A DNA stretch of 64,000 nucleotides, taken from NCBI RefSeq assembly GCF_002117125.1, contig NZ_CP019344.1, positions 2,756,501 through 2,820,500 of the forward strand, read 5' to 3'. The position numbers and the translations under genes are program-made. Source of the stretch: Nonlabens spongiae. GTDB lineage: Bacteria > Bacteroidota > Bacteroidia > Flavobacteriales > Flavobacteriaceae. Position 1 is the stretch's first letter. The number at the start of each line of letters is the position of its first letter. This document shows, piece after piece, positions 51,940-61,016 of the stretch. A model generated the notes under the pieces. That model searched no databases, was not told the origin of the DNA, and saw only the letters and a program-made list of their open reading frames with translations.

Positions 51940-53145
51940 ATGAAAATTGCGCAAATTCCATCAAATGAAGTGGCTAGGCTTAGGGCGTTGAACCGTCTCA
52001 AGATACTCGATACCGTAAATGAGACACACTACGATACGATTACACAATTAGCTTCTTATGTGTGCGGGACTAAGAGTTCTGTGATATCCTTAGTAGATGA
52101 GAATAGACAGTGGTTCAAATCTACAATAGGTATTGACATTTGTGAAACAGGACGGGATGTAAGTTTTTGCGCTCATGCCATTAATAATCCCAAACATTTG
52201 ATGGAAGTGCCAGATGCTACTCTGGATCCACGTTTTCATGACAATCCACTGGTTACTGACAATACTAATCCAGTAATCTTTTACGCAGGAGTACCTCTTA
52301 AAGATAACGAGGGTCATGCCATAGGCACCCTATGTGTTTTACACAATAAGCCTAAAAAACTCAAAAAAAAACAACGTAAAGCTTTACAGAGTCTGGCTCT
52401 TCAAGTAGAAGAGTTGTTGAAACTGAGAGCATTGAATAATGAGTTGGAGCTTTCGCGAAAGCATCTTAAACGTCACAATGATTTGCTCAAAGATTTTGCT
52501 GGAACGGTTTCTCATGACATGAAAATGCCGCTGGCTAACCTTATAGTCACTTCAGATTTGTTAAGCAAGAAATACGACGCTTTGCTGGATTCCTCAGGTA
52601 AGAAATACTTGAAATACTTAAAGCAATCTTCGCTCTCTCTGAGTGATTATATTTCTAACATTCTTACTCATTATGAGGCTTCCTCCTATGACCTGGATGA
52701 TCGAGTAGAGTTTCATCTTAACGATTTACTAGAGGAAATCATGGATCTTCTCGATGTGAATCATGATTGTGAAATCAATTTTCCAGATGAAAACCTTTCT
52801 ATCAACTGCAACAAAACCGCTCTAGAACAGATTTTTATCAATTTACTGGTAAACAGCATTAAGTATAATGATAAAGAAACGACGGTTATAAATATTACAT
52901 CTGAAAATTCAGATACTTTTTACAGATTCAGTGTAAAGGATAACGGGAGAGGTATACCAGCTGACAAAATTGATACCATCTTTGAACTTTTTAAAACTTC
53001 AGGGGAGCCAGACCGTGATGGGAAAAAAGGGCATGGAATAGGCCTTACTACGGTAAAACAACTCGTTGAAGATTTAGATGGTTCCATAAATGTTCAGTCT
53101 CATGAAAAAGTTGGAACCACCTTTACTTTTACCATCAAGAAGTAA
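51940..53145 (+). CDS. GAF-domain sensor histidine kinase
   Basis: A 401-residue soluble kinase. The GAF domain covers about residues 20-165 (SSVISLVDENRQWFKSTIGID, FCAHAINNPKHLMEVPDA, VIFYAGVPLKDNEGHAIGTLCVL). A coiled linker (~160-185) contains LSRK from palindrome copy 15. The phospho-acceptor His192 is in GTVSHDMKMPLANL. ATPase boxes: N INLLVNSIKYND, G1 VKDNGRGIP, F/G2 GEPDRDGKKGHGIGLTTVK. No transmembrane helix, so the signal is intracellular. No response regulator gene is adjacent. Confidence 0.9.
   Translation: MKIAQIPSNEVARLRALNRLKILDTVNETHYDTITQLASYVCGTKSSVISLVDENRQWFKSTIGIDICETGRDVSFCAHAINNPKHLMEVPDATLDPRFHDNPLVTDNTNPVIFYAGVPLKDNEGHAIGTLCVLHNKPKKLKKKQRKALQSLALQVEELLKLRALNNELELSRKHLKRHNDLLKDFAGTVSHDMKMPLANLIVTSDLLSKKYDALLDSSGKKYLKYLKQSSLSLSDYISNILTHYEASSYDLDDRVEFHLNDLLEEIMDLLDVNHDCEINFPDENLSINCNKTALEQIFINLLVNSIKYNDKETTVINITSENSDTFYRFSVKDNGRGIPADKIDTIFELFKTSGEPDRDGKKGHGIGLTTVKQLVEDLDGSINVQSHEKVGTTFTFTIKK
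52449..52462. repeat. GCTTTCGCGAAAGC palindrome, copy 15
   Basis: 14-bp core inside the histidine kinase gene, read as L-S-R-K in the linker before the His domain. Confidence 0.9.
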
Positions 53146-53479
53146 TAAAAGTGAGATGCTTCAAAGCACAGTTTGATTACTTTATAAAAAAGTAAACAGA
53201 TGATTTTACCAGAGCTCAACTTTCATGTTTTCAGAAATTTACTTGGGTAAGTCAAAAGTCATGTCATAAAAGTCAATCAGTTGGTACAGTTTATTTACAT
53301 TTGCAATCGATTGAGGAAAGATTTGGCTGCTTGCGACCTCGTTTGGATTGTTTCTGAACACAAACGCTAAAACAGTGATTACTGCACGCAATTTCAGCCA
53401 CATTTTATTTCTCTTTGAATTTCATATTAACTTGAAAGCGTGATGGTTTTTACGCTTTCGCGAAAGCGCATTAACTAAA
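53146..53479. other. metK leader region
   Basis: 334 bases without a convincing gene. Just before metK, GAAAGCGT (53434-53441) can pair with ACGCTTTC (53452-53459), or the latter can pair within the palindrome at 53453-53468. So two mutually exclusive hairpins are possible 11 bases ahead of the start codon. No known SAM riboswitch is recognised. A 54-codon minus-strand frame (53239-53403) is open but unremarkable. Confidence 0.5.
53453..53468. repeat. CGCTTTCGCGAAAGCG palindrome, copy 16
   Basis: Intergenic, 11 bases upstream of the metK ATG. Confidence 0.95.
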
Positions 53480-54736
53480 ATGTCATACCTATTTACCAGC
53501 GAGTCCGTAAGTGAAGGACATCCAGACAAGGTTGCTGATCAGATCAGTGACGCATTACTTGATAATTTTTTAGCCTTTGATCCGGAATCAAAAGTGGCTT
53601 GTGAGACCCTCGTGACCACGGGACAAGTGGTGCTGGCAGGTGAGGTCAAATCTGATACTTATGTCGATGTCCAAGCCATTGCTCGCGATGTGATCAACAA
53701 AATCGGTTACACTAAGGGTGAATACCAGTTTAGCGGTGATTCTTGTGGGGTAATTTCCTTGATTCACGAGCAGTCTCAAGACATCAATCAAGGTGTGGAT
53801 CGCGATTCAAAAGAGGAGCAAGGAGCAGGTGATCAAGGAATGATGTTCGGTTACGCGACAAACGAGACTGAAAACTACATGCCGCTTGCACTTGATATCT
53901 CGCACAAGATTTTGATCGAGTTGGCTAAACTGCGTCGTGAGGATGATGCGATTACCTATTTACGACCTGATGCAAAATCTCAGGTGACCATCGAGTATAG
54001 CGACGATAACGTGCCCCAGCGCATCGATGCGATTGTGATCTCGACGCAACACGATCCTTTTAATGAGGATGATGATGCGATGCTTGCCCAGATCAAGAAA
54101 GACCTTATCGAGATTTTAATTCCGCGTGTCAAGGAACAACTGCCGCAATACGCGCAAGATCTATTCAATAAGGATATAACCTACCATATCAACCCGACTG
54201 GGAAGTTTGTAATAGGTGGACCGCACGGCGATACGGGCTTGACAGGACGTAAGATCATTGTAGATACTTATGGTGGTAAGGGTGCTCACGGTGGTGGTGC
54301 TTTTTCAGGAAAGGATCCTTCAAAAGTGGATAGGAGCGCTGCCTATGCCTCCAGACACATCGCAAAAAACCTTGTTGCAGCAGGATTGGCCACTGAAGTT
54401 TTAGTACAAGTTTCTTATGCGATAGGCGTTGTGAAACCAACTTCTATCTTGGTAAACACTTATGGAACCTCAAAAGTAAACCTGACCGATGGTGAGATTA
54501 GTAAAAAAGTAGCAGAAATTTTTGACATGCGCCCAGCGGCAATTGAATCACGTTTAAAATTGCGTAACCCGATTTATTCAGAAACGGCAGCCTACGGTCA
54601 CATGGGTCGCACGCCACGAAAGGAGAAATTGGTTTTCAACTCGCCCTACAACGGTACGGTAGAAAAAGAGGTGGAACTATTCACTTGGGAAAAACTGGAT
54701 CATGTGGAGGAAGTGAAAAACGCTTTTGATTTGTAA
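53480..54736 (+). CDS. metK: S-adenosylmethionine synthetase
   Basis: A 418-residue enzyme making SAM from ATP and methionine. Motifs: [67 protein letters not shown] and the [11 protein letters not shown] region. Length is normal for Bacteroidota. Monocistronic, ending in a strong terminator. Base use matches the neighbourhood. Confidence 0.97.
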   Translation: MSYLFTSESVSEGHPDKVADQISDALLDNFLAFDPESKVACETLVTTGQVVLAGEVKSDTYVDVQAIARDVINKIGYTKGEYQFSGDSCGVISLIHEQSQDINQGVDRDSKEEQGAGDQGMMFGYATNETENYMPLALDISHKILIELAKLRREDDAITYLRPDAKSQVTIEYSDDNVPQRIDAIVISTQHDPFNEDDDAMLAQIKKDLIEILIPRVKEQLPQYAQDLFNKDITYHINPTGKFVIGGPHGDTGLTGRKIIVDTYGGKGAHGGGAFSGKDPSKVDRSAAYASRHIAKNLVAAGLATEVLVQVSYAIGVVKPTSILVNTYGTSKVNLTDGEISKKVAEIFDMRPAAIESRLKLRNPIYSETAAYGHMGRTPRKEKLVFNSPYNGTVEKEVELFTWEKLDHVEEVKNAFDL

Positions 54737-54759
54737 TTAAATCAGTTTTATTTCAATGC

Positions 54760-54790
54760 AAAGCCCCAAGAAACCCTTGGGGCTTTTTTG
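54760..54790 (+). terminator. Rho-independent terminator after metK
   Basis: Perfect 11-bp stem AAAGCCCCAAG/CTTGGGGCTTT around AAACC, followed by further T. A nearly identical hairpin occurs at 57029-57054. Confidence 0.92.
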
Positions 54791-54856
54791 TGTCCTGTGA
54801 AAATTTAAAAATTTTGTTGTAGCTTTAAACCATTCAAATATTAACCAACTAAGTCC

Positions 54857-56402
54857 ATGAAGCATATTTTTTCTAGCCCAAGGTATTTTATTACTTGGGG
54901 GGGTCCTACTTGTCTTATTGCTAATAGTCTCCTGTCAACCTGATTTTGTTGAGGAAGATCCGGTTCTTGAGGAGCAGTCCAAAATGTCCATTACCCACAC
55001 CTCACTAAGCCGTTTATCAAAATCAGCTCCTGAAGTGTACGACAGGTCGCTGTCCCTAGCTCTAAGTGATTCCAAGTTTACCAAAAGTGCTGGAGACAGC
55101 ACGAGTCTGGTTCTGGACACGACCAATGTTTATATAACAGAGGGACTGGACTACAAAAACTATATCTTTAGGGTGGAGCCCGATGCAAACAGCCCGGCCG
55201 ATGAACTAAAGAACCTGATGATCGTGCGGCTCAGGGACAGCCTGACCCATCAATATCTGGTAACCTACAAGATGCTGGATGCTGTAACCATTGATACAAC
55301 TGATGTGAAGATTGAGGGTTTTTTTGCAGAAGACCTGAGTGGTCATGTTCCCATGAAGTGTGGTGGTACGGAGACGGTGATGACATGGGTAGAGGGCTAT
55401 ATGGTGTCCTATAATTGTACAAATGGTGGAGATCATTCTCCAGGTGAGTCATGTGCGCCTGGAGAAAGCAGGTGGGGCCAGGCCTACGAATATTTTGTGC
55501 CAGGACATTATGATGTACAGTTCATTGAACAAGAACCTTGCGATTCTTTTGAAGACCCTAACGCCAGTAGTAACACTACGGGCGCGGGAGACCCAAATGG
55601 TAGTGGTAATGAAGACGATGACGATGAGGACGATGATCCAGAAAGCATAGGCATAGATGTGGTGCCTAATAGAGAGTTGCCAGGGCCAGTGGATCCAGAA
55701 TGTAAATATTTAATGGATTTGCTCAATGACAATTCTTTCAAGTCGCACCTGAGCGATTTACGTAGCTCTGCAAATAGAGAAGAATATGAAGAGATATACG
55801 AGTTTACCCGTGGCATTAATGACGCGACCGGGACACTGGACTTTTATTCTGATAGCGGCTCGGCCAGCAAGCCTACCGCACCAGTGAGAACCCTTGCCAG
55901 AAATGAGATCAGGGTTATTATGATTCATACACACCCTAAAGCCAGGCAGGGGTACTCCAACCATAGCATGTTTTCCTATACTGATATTGATATTTTCTTG
56001 AAAGACATCACGAAAGTGAATCTATCGGGTCAGGATAACAGTCAAATGACCAATATTATTGTAACCGTCGAGGGGGGAAAAATTAATATGTACGCCTTAA
56101 AAAAAGCCCCTAATTCAGATATAGCGAACAACTACCTCGCGCACCAGCAAAGCGTATTAGGGATGACGGAAGATGAGAGGAAGGATGAGCGAGATAATTA
56201 TGAAGAGGCTATAAAAAATGCTTTTTATGATTTAGATCCTCAAAAAAAGATGGAATTCTATGCGTTGAGGCAATTGAAGAAAATGGGTCTTCATCTGTAC
56301 AAATCTGATAACGAACACACCTCGTGGCAACGAATGACGCTTGAATCAGACCCATCGAAACCAAATGGTTTGAAATTAGGAAGTCCAGAATCCTGCGATT
56401 AA
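54857..56402 (+). CDS. JAMM-like lipoprotein, start out of frame by a G7 run
   Basis: The long frame runs to 56402, but its first usable in-frame codon is a TTG at 54918, which leaves no signal peptide. The frame is open upstream to 54861 and encodes GGVLLVLLLIVSCQPDF, a lipoprotein signal end. The ATG at 54857 is one base off. Losing one G from GGGGGGG (54897-54903) joins them to give MKHIFSSPRYFITWG then VLLVLLLIVSC. Either the gene is switched off here by slippage, or the base is an error. The C-terminus has MIHTHPK...FSYTDID (HxH, then S-x-x-D), a JAMM/MPN-type metal site; an acidic D/E-rich tract lies near residue 235. Substrate unknown. Confidence 0.7.
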
Positions 56403-56421
56403 ACTCAAAAAACTTAGAAAC

Positions 56422-57003
56422 ATGAAAACGATACTAACTATAATATTTGTGGGCACCTTTCTTACAGCTTGCAAGTCACAAACTTACCCGATAGAAAGAA
56501 GTTATCCAGTTTTTCCAGAATCAGGAATGATCTTTAAGGACACCAACAATAACTTTGATAAGTTTGAGGGCACTTGGGAGTATGTTGATGCTACTAGCAG
56601 GTTAAGAATAGTCTTAGAAAAAATAGAGGATTATGAGGACAACGGTTATTTTTCTGATGTAATTGTGGGCAACTTGATCTACGAGGAAAACGGTGTAGAG
56701 ATTATCAACACCCTAACCAATCCCTCTACCTCTCAAGGATCTGACGATATTTATCATATTAAAATGTTTTCCATACCGAGGCCAAATCTTATAGTAGGTA
56801 GCTTTGAGGATCCCATACGCAGCAAGTGGACAAGATATACCCTGCGATTGATCCATGGTAGGGTGATATCCATGAACAATAGCAATGTTACCGAGCAACT
56901 GGAATGGGGGCTGCAGATCTATGAGTTTTATAATCCTGATGATGATCTAGATGCTGAACAGGCAATGCGGGTGCCAAGGGAAGTGATACTTACCAAGTTA
57001 TAA
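56422..57003 (+). CDS. DUF6705-like lipoprotein
   Basis: 193 residues with lipoprotein signal MKTILTIIFVGTFLTAC. Then NNFDKFEGTWEYVDATSRLRIVLEK, the KxxGTWxY opening I associate with DUF6705, and beta strands through IYEFYNPDDD. No catalytic residues seen. It lies 19 bases after the JAMM-like gene and is closed by a terminator, so the two are one transcript. The role is unknown; the pair could be a secreted enzyme with a partner or inhibitor (speculation). Confidence 0.68.
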   Translation: MKTILTIIFVGTFLTACKSQTYPIERSYPVFPESGMIFKDTNNNFDKFEGTWEYVDATSRLRIVLEKIEDYEDNGYFSDVIVGNLIYEENGVEIINTLTNPSTSQGSDDIYHIKMFSIPRPNLIVGSFEDPIRSKWTRYTLRLIHGRVISMNNSNVTEQLEWGLQIYEFYNPDDDLDAEQAMRVPREVILTKL

Positions 57004-57028
57004 GTCATTGGTATACATCTAGAATTGG

Positions 57029-57054
57029 GCCCCAAGAAATCTTGGGGCTTTTTT
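57029..57054 (+). terminator. Rho-independent terminator after DUF6705-like gene
   Basis: Stem GCCCCAAG/CTTGGGGC around AAAT, then six T. It closely resembles the metK terminator 2.2 kb upstream. Confidence 0.9.
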
Positions 57055-57093
57055 GCGCCTTGAATTTAGGTGGGCTGTCCCTTCCATTATCCT

Positions 57094-57101
57094 TAAATTT
57101 G
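57094..57101 (+). promoter_or_regulatory. -7 promoter element of kmo
   Basis: TAAATTTG, 10 bases before the kmo ATG. No matching -33 box found. Confidence 0.4.
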
Positions 57102-57111
57102 AGGATCACTT

Positions 57112-58509
57112 ATGGAAACATCAAATCTAGAGACTAAAATACTGGTTGCTGGCGCAGGACTTTGCGGTTCATTACTGGGTCTGCGGCTGGCGCAACGAGG
57201 CTATCACGTAGATATTTTAGAGAAGCGTCCCGACATGCGTACCAAAACCGTAGATGGCGGGCGCAGTATCAATCTTGCACTTTCGGATCGAGGTCTTAAA
57301 GGATTAGAGCTTGTCGGATTGGGAGACAAAGTTCGTGAGCTTTGCATTCCCATGCACGGCCGACTGATCCACGATAAAGAGGGAAATACCTTTTTATCCA
57401 AATACAGCGGTAGGGAAGGCGAGTATATCAACTCCATATCACGAGAAGAGCTCAACAAACTTTTGCTCAATGAAGCAGATCAATACGATAAAGTCCAGAT
57501 TGACTTTGACGATGCGGTTACAGCCGTAGATCTTAAAAATGCTTCCCTGACCTATCACGATTCAGAAAGTGATACCGAGAAAACCTGGCAAGCCGATGTG
57601 GTTTTTGGGACTGACGGTGCTGGATCGGTTGTGCGCAAGACAATGGAAAAGCAGCGGGATTTTTTGTTTTCCCACAGCATCAATTGGTTACCACACGGCT
57701 ATAAAGAATTGAGCATTCCGCCAACAGAAGATGGTGGCTGGCGCATTCATAAGAATGCGCTGCACATCTGGCCGCGAGGTGGTTTTATGCTGATCGCGCT
57801 GCCTAATTTAGACGGGAGTTTTACCCTGACGTTGTTTTTGCAGTATTCTGGCGAAGGGTATTCCTTTGATTCCATCAAGACTGATAAAGAGATACTAGAT
57901 TTCTTCAAGAGTGAGTTTCCAGATGTGGTTCCTCACATTCCTGATTTGGTACAGCAGTTTCATGATAATCCTGCGCCGCCTCTGGGAACGGTACGTTGCG
58001 AGCCCTGGTCAGCTTATGATAAAAGTCTAATTCTCGGCGATGCTGCACATGCGATTGTACCTTTTTACGGACAGGGGATGAATGCCAGTTTTGAAGACGT
58101 TGCTGTGCTTGATGCCTTGATCGATGCACATGATTCTTGGGAAAAAGTAATGAACCAGTTCTCAAAACTTCGCAAACCCGATGCAGACGCGATTGCAGAT
58201 CTTGCCTTGGATAATTTTGTGGAGATGCGGGACAGCGTCGCCCATCCCGATTTTCAGAAAAAACGGCAGATTGAGATGCGGCTGGAGTCCGCTTTCGCGA
58301 AAGCGAAATACCAATCAAAATATTCCATGGTTACTTTCCCAGCAGAACGCGTGAGCTATAAGGATGCATTAGTAAAAGGTCGCGCTCAGGACAAAGCGAT
58401 ATTGTGGCTGCTTAAAGAAAATCAGATTCAAGTTGATGATGATTTGCATGAACTTCTCGATAAGATCAATCAGAAAACGCAGGAGGTTATGTGGTTGAGA
58501 GAAAAATAA
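57112..58509 (+). CDS. kmo: Kynurenine 3-monooxygenase
   Basis: A 465-residue FAD hydroxylase converting kynurenine to 3-hydroxykynurenine. FAD motif: ILVAGAGLCGSLLGLRLAQRG; RSINLALSDRGLKGLELVGL and CIPMHGRLIHDKEG are diagnostic of KMO. Second FAD motif: LILGDAAHAIVPFYGQGMNASFEDV. The C-terminal YSMVTFPAERVSYKDALVKG is also family-typical. It begins the plus-strand set with a 2-aminomuconate deaminase and a semialdehyde dehydrogenase, pointing to tryptophan breakdown. A palindrome copy (58290) encodes AFAKA just before the C-terminal region. Confidence 0.94.
   Translation: METSNLETKILVAGAGLCGSLLGLRLAQRGYHVDILEKRPDMRTKTVDGGRSINLALSDRGLKGLELVGLGDKVRELCIPMHGRLIHDKEGNTFLSKYSGREGEYINSISREELNKLLLNEADQYDKVQIDFDDAVTAVDLKNASLTYHDSESDTEKTWQADVVFGTDGAGSVVRKTMEKQRDFLFSHSINWLPHGYKELSIPPTEDGGWRIHKNALHIWPRGGFMLIALPNLDGSFTLTLFLQYSGEGYSFDSIKTDKEILDFFKSEFPDVVPHIPDLVQQFHDNPAPPLGTVRCEPWSAYDKSLILGDAAHAIVPFYGQGMNASFEDVAVLDALIDAHDSWEKVMNQFSKLRKPDADAIADLALDNFVEMRDSVAHPDFQKKRQIEMRLESAFAKAKYQSKYSMVTFPAERVSYKDALVKGRAQDKAILWLLKENQIQVDDDLHELLDKINQKTQEVMWLREK
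58290..58305. repeat. CGCTTTCGCGAAAGCG palindrome, copy 17
   Basis: Inside kmo, read as A-F-A-K-A. Confidence 0.95.
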
Positions 58510-58519
58510 TATTTGAAAT

Positions 58520-58924
58520 ATGTCAGTACTAAAAGATAAAGCAAAACCAAGAGGTAGGTACCCGCACATCAAGCGAGTAGGAGATTTTTTATTTGTTTCT
58601 GGAACCAGTAGCCGTAGGCCAGACAACACGTTTGCCGGAGTGGAAGTCGATGAGATGGGAACCACAAATCTAGATATCAAAGAGCAAACCGCGGCGGTTT
58701 TGGAAAATATCGATGCCATTTTACAAACAGAAGGAGCCTCCTTAAAAGATGTCGTAGACGTGACCACTTTTTTAGTGAATATGAATGATTTTGGCGGATA
58801 TAACGAGACTTACGGTTATTACTTTGACCATAATGGACCCACGCGCACTACGGTGGCAGTTCATCAGTTGCCTCATCCTCATTTATTGATAGAGATAAAG
58901 GCTATGGCATACAAGCCGGTTTAA
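58520..58924 (+). CDS. RidA-family protein, probable 2-aminomuconate deaminase
   Basis: A 134-residue YjgF/RidA-fold protein: [77 protein letters not shown]. The catalytic Arg of RidA is at TRTTV. Its place 10 bases after kmo and upstream of an aminomuconic-semialdehyde-type dehydrogenase argues for the deaminase that turns 2-aminomuconate into 4-oxalocrotonate. A general imine deaminase role is the alternative. Confidence 0.84.
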   Translation: MSVLKDKAKPRGRYPHIKRVGDFLFVSGTSSRRPDNTFAGVEVDEMGTTNLDIKEQTAAVLENIDAILQTEGASLKDVVDVTTFLVNMNDFGGYNETYGYYFDHNGPTRTTVAVHQLPHPHLLIEIKAMAYKPV

Positions 58925-58963
58925 AATTAAATTACAAAAAAGAACTTATTTAAGTACTTAATG

Positions 58964-58971
58964 TATATTTG
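58964..58971 (+). promoter_or_regulatory. -7 promoter element at yefM start
   Basis: TATATTTG ends four bases before the yefM ATG (58976), suggesting the toxin-antitoxin pair has its own, nearly leaderless, transcript. The GTACTTAATG stretch around 58954-58963 may be part of an operator. Confidence 0.45.
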
Positions 58972-58975
58972 TGTT

Positions 58976-59224
58976 ATGGAAGTAGTTAATTATACTGAAT
59001 TCAGATCCAATCTTAAGCTATGGCTCGACAAAGTCATAGATGATGTAAGTTCCTTAGTCATCAAAAGAAGCAAGGGTAGAGATCTTGTGTTAATACCGCT
59101 TGATGAATATAATTCTCTGAAAGAAACAAATTATTTACTTTCAGGAGCTAACCGAGATATTCTCTTGAAATCTATTGAGAAGCTAGAAAAAGGCGAGGGT
59201 AAAGAAAAACAACTGATTGAATGA
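58976..59224 (+). CDS. yefM: YefM-like antitoxin (Phd/YefM family)
   Basis: About 82 residues from the ATG at 58976; an ATG five codons earlier overlaps the -7 box. Sequence MEVVNYTEFRSNLKLWLDKVIDD, VIKRSKGRDLVLIPLDEYNSLKETNYLL is the standard Phd/YefM DNA-binding and dimer fold, followed by the disordered toxin-wrapping tail ending KEKQLIE. The stop overlaps the yoeB start by four bases. It neutralises YoeB and should repress its own operon. Confidence 0.92.
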   Translation: MEVVNYTEFRSNLKLWLDKVIDDVSSLVIKRSKGRDLVLIPLDEYNSLKETNYLLSGANRDILLKSIEKLEKGEGKEKQLIE

Positions 59225-59481
59225 GATATATTTGGTCAGACGATGCATGGGAAGACTATTTATATTGGCAGAAAATTGATCGCAAAATTCTGAAAAGAAT
59301 CAATGAGTTAGTAAAGATTTGTTCCCGAACTCCTTTTGAGGGCATAGGTAAGCCAGAAGCTTTACGTGGGGACTTGAGCGGATATTGGTCAAGAAGAATC
59401 ACGAGCGAACACCGTCTAGTTTATAAATATTATGATGATAGCTTGCTCATTGCATCCTGTAGGTATCATTACAAAAAATAG
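59221..59481 (+). CDS. yoeB: YoeB-type mRNA interferase toxin
   Basis: An 86-residue ribosome-dependent endoribonuclease. Motifs WSDDAWEDYLYWQ, TPFEGIGKPEALRGDLSGYWSRRI, EHRLVYKY and ASCRYHYKK. The catalytic residues known from E. coli YoeB are present at the same numbers: Glu46, Arg65, His83 and Tyr84. So the toxin looks intact. It is translationally coupled to the antitoxin by a four-base overlap. Confidence 0.94.
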   Translation: MRYIWSDDAWEDYLYWQKIDRKILKRINELVKICSRTPFEGIGKPEALRGDLSGYWSRRITSEHRLVYKYYDDSLLIASCRYHYKK

Positions 59482-59498
59482 CGTAGTTACGCATTCAA

Positions 59499-60947
59499 AT
59501 GACCATCAAAAACTTCATCAACAATCAAGATCACATTCCGCTTTCTGGAATGTGGCTGGATAATTACGAGCCTGCTACTGGAAAGATTTACGGTGAGATC
59601 CCCAATTCTAATGAGGACGACGTGGAGCGTGCGGTTCAAGCGGCTGAAGAAGCTTTCCCAGCCTGGTCGCAGACTTCAATTGATGAGCGCAGTAAAATTA
59701 TGCTGCGTATCGCTGACCTGATCGAAGAAGAACTGAATGAACTTGCGGTCGCAGAGTCAAAAGATAACGGGAAGCCTCTATGGTTAGCAAAAGCTGTGGA
59801 TATTCCCAGAGCATCCAGCAATTTCAGGTTTTATGGGAATGCGATTACTCAGTACGCGAGTAAGTCACATGAAAGCGTAGGGAAAAATACCATCAACTTC
59901 ACGTTGCGCAAACCTATAGGCGTGGTGGGTTGTATCTCGCCATGGAACTTGCCTTTATACCTTTTTACTTGGAAAATTGCTCCGGCCATTGCTGCTGGAA
60001 ATTGTGTAATTGCCAAACCTAGTGAGGTCACTCCAGCAACCGCTTATTTATTGGGTAAAATTGTTGAACGAGCTGGTTTGCCTGCGGGAGTTCTCAACAT
60101 CGTTCATGGAATGGGAGCATCTTGCGGGAGCGCCATTGTGAAACATCCCAAAATAAAAGCCATCAGTTTTACAGGTGGCACTACAACTGGTGCAGCCATT
60201 GCTGCTCAAGCTGCTCCCATGTTTAAAAAATTATCCTTAGAACTGGGCGGGAAGAATCCCAACCTCATTTTTGCCGATTGCGATTATGAAAAGATGCTTG
60301 ATACAACGGTACGTAGCTCTTTTGCAAATCAAGGCCAAATTTGCCTTTGTGGGAGCAGAATTTTTGTAGAGAAAAAAATCTACGAGCGTTTCAAATCCGG
60401 TTTTGAAACAAAGGTGAAGGAACTTAAGGTAGGGAATCCCGCTGATGCGAGTACTAAAGTAGGAGCCTTGGTTAGCCAGCAACATCTGGAAAAAGTGGAA
60501 AGTTATATCGCTTTCGCGAAAGCGAACCCAAAAGAATACGCGATCCTCTCGGGAGGTTCCAGAGTCACAGTGAAAGATTTTGAAGAAGGATATTATCTAG
60601 AACCTACTGTAATCGAGGTATCTTCAAATGACTGTAAACTCAATCAAGAGGAAATATTCGGGCCGGTGGTAACTATAATGCCTTTTGAGGATGAGCAGGA
60701 AGCCCTAAAATTAGCAAATAGTACTCGATACGGCTTGAGCTCTACGTTATGGACCAGTGATCTGAATCGGTGTATGCGATTGAGCAATGCGATGGAATCT
60801 GGGATCGTGTGGGTAAATACTTGGTTGAATCGGGATTTGAGAACGCCCTTCGGTGGTGTCAAGGATAGTGGTGTGGGTCGAGAAGGTGGCTTTGAGGCAC
60901 TAGACTTTTTTACCGAACCTAAAAATGTGTGTATCGAGTACCATTGA
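59499..60947 (+). CDS. Aldehyde dehydrogenase, probable 2-aminomuconic semialdehyde dehydrogenase
   Basis: A 482-residue NAD-dependent dehydrogenase. Motifs: GCISPWNLPLYLFTWKIAPAI, VIAKPSEVTPATAYLL, SFTGGTTTGAAIA (NAD loop), LELGGKNPNLIF (catalytic Glu), FANQGQICLCGSRIFV (catalytic Cys) and EEIFGPVVTIMPFE. The CLCGSRIFV context and the position after kmo and the deaminase favour 2-aminomuconic semialdehyde dehydrogenase. It is separated from the deaminase by the toxin-antitoxin pair. A palindrome copy (60509) encodes AFAKA in the variable helix of the NAD domain. Confidence 0.88.
   Translation: MTIKNFINNQDHIPLSGMWLDNYEPATGKIYGEIPNSNEDDVERAVQAAEEAFPAWSQTSIDERSKIMLRIADLIEEELNELAVAESKDNGKPLWLAKAVDIPRASSNFRFYGNAITQYASKSHESVGKNTINFTLRKPIGVVGCISPWNLPLYLFTWKIAPAIAAGNCVIAKPSEVTPATAYLLGKIVERAGLPAGVLNIVHGMGASCGSAIVKHPKIKAISFTGGTTTGAAIAAQAAPMFKKLSLELGGKNPNLIFADCDYEKMLDTTVRSSFANQGQICLCGSRIFVEKKIYERFKSGFETKVKELKVGNPADASTKVGALVSQQHLEKVESYIAFAKANPKEYAILSGGSRVTVKDFEEGYYLEPTVIEVSSNDCKLNQEEIFGPVVTIMPFEDEQEALKLANSTRYGLSSTLWTSDLNRCMRLSNAMESGIVWVNTWLNRDLRTPFGGVKDSGVGREGGFEALDFFTEPKNVCIEYH
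60509..60524. repeat. CGCTTTCGCGAAAGCG palindrome, copy 18
   Basis: Inside the aldehyde dehydrogenase gene, read as A-F-A-K-A. Confidence 0.95.
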
Positions 60948-61016
60948 AAACAGTTTTCAACTGCTTTTAAATTTGTTTAAAATTTGTTAATTTAGAAGCA
61001 ATTAAAGCTTGACGAC

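Noticed and set aside
53239..53403. 54-codon minus-strand frame upstream of metK
   Set aside because: No family features and no clear start signals; kept only as a remark in the leader entry.
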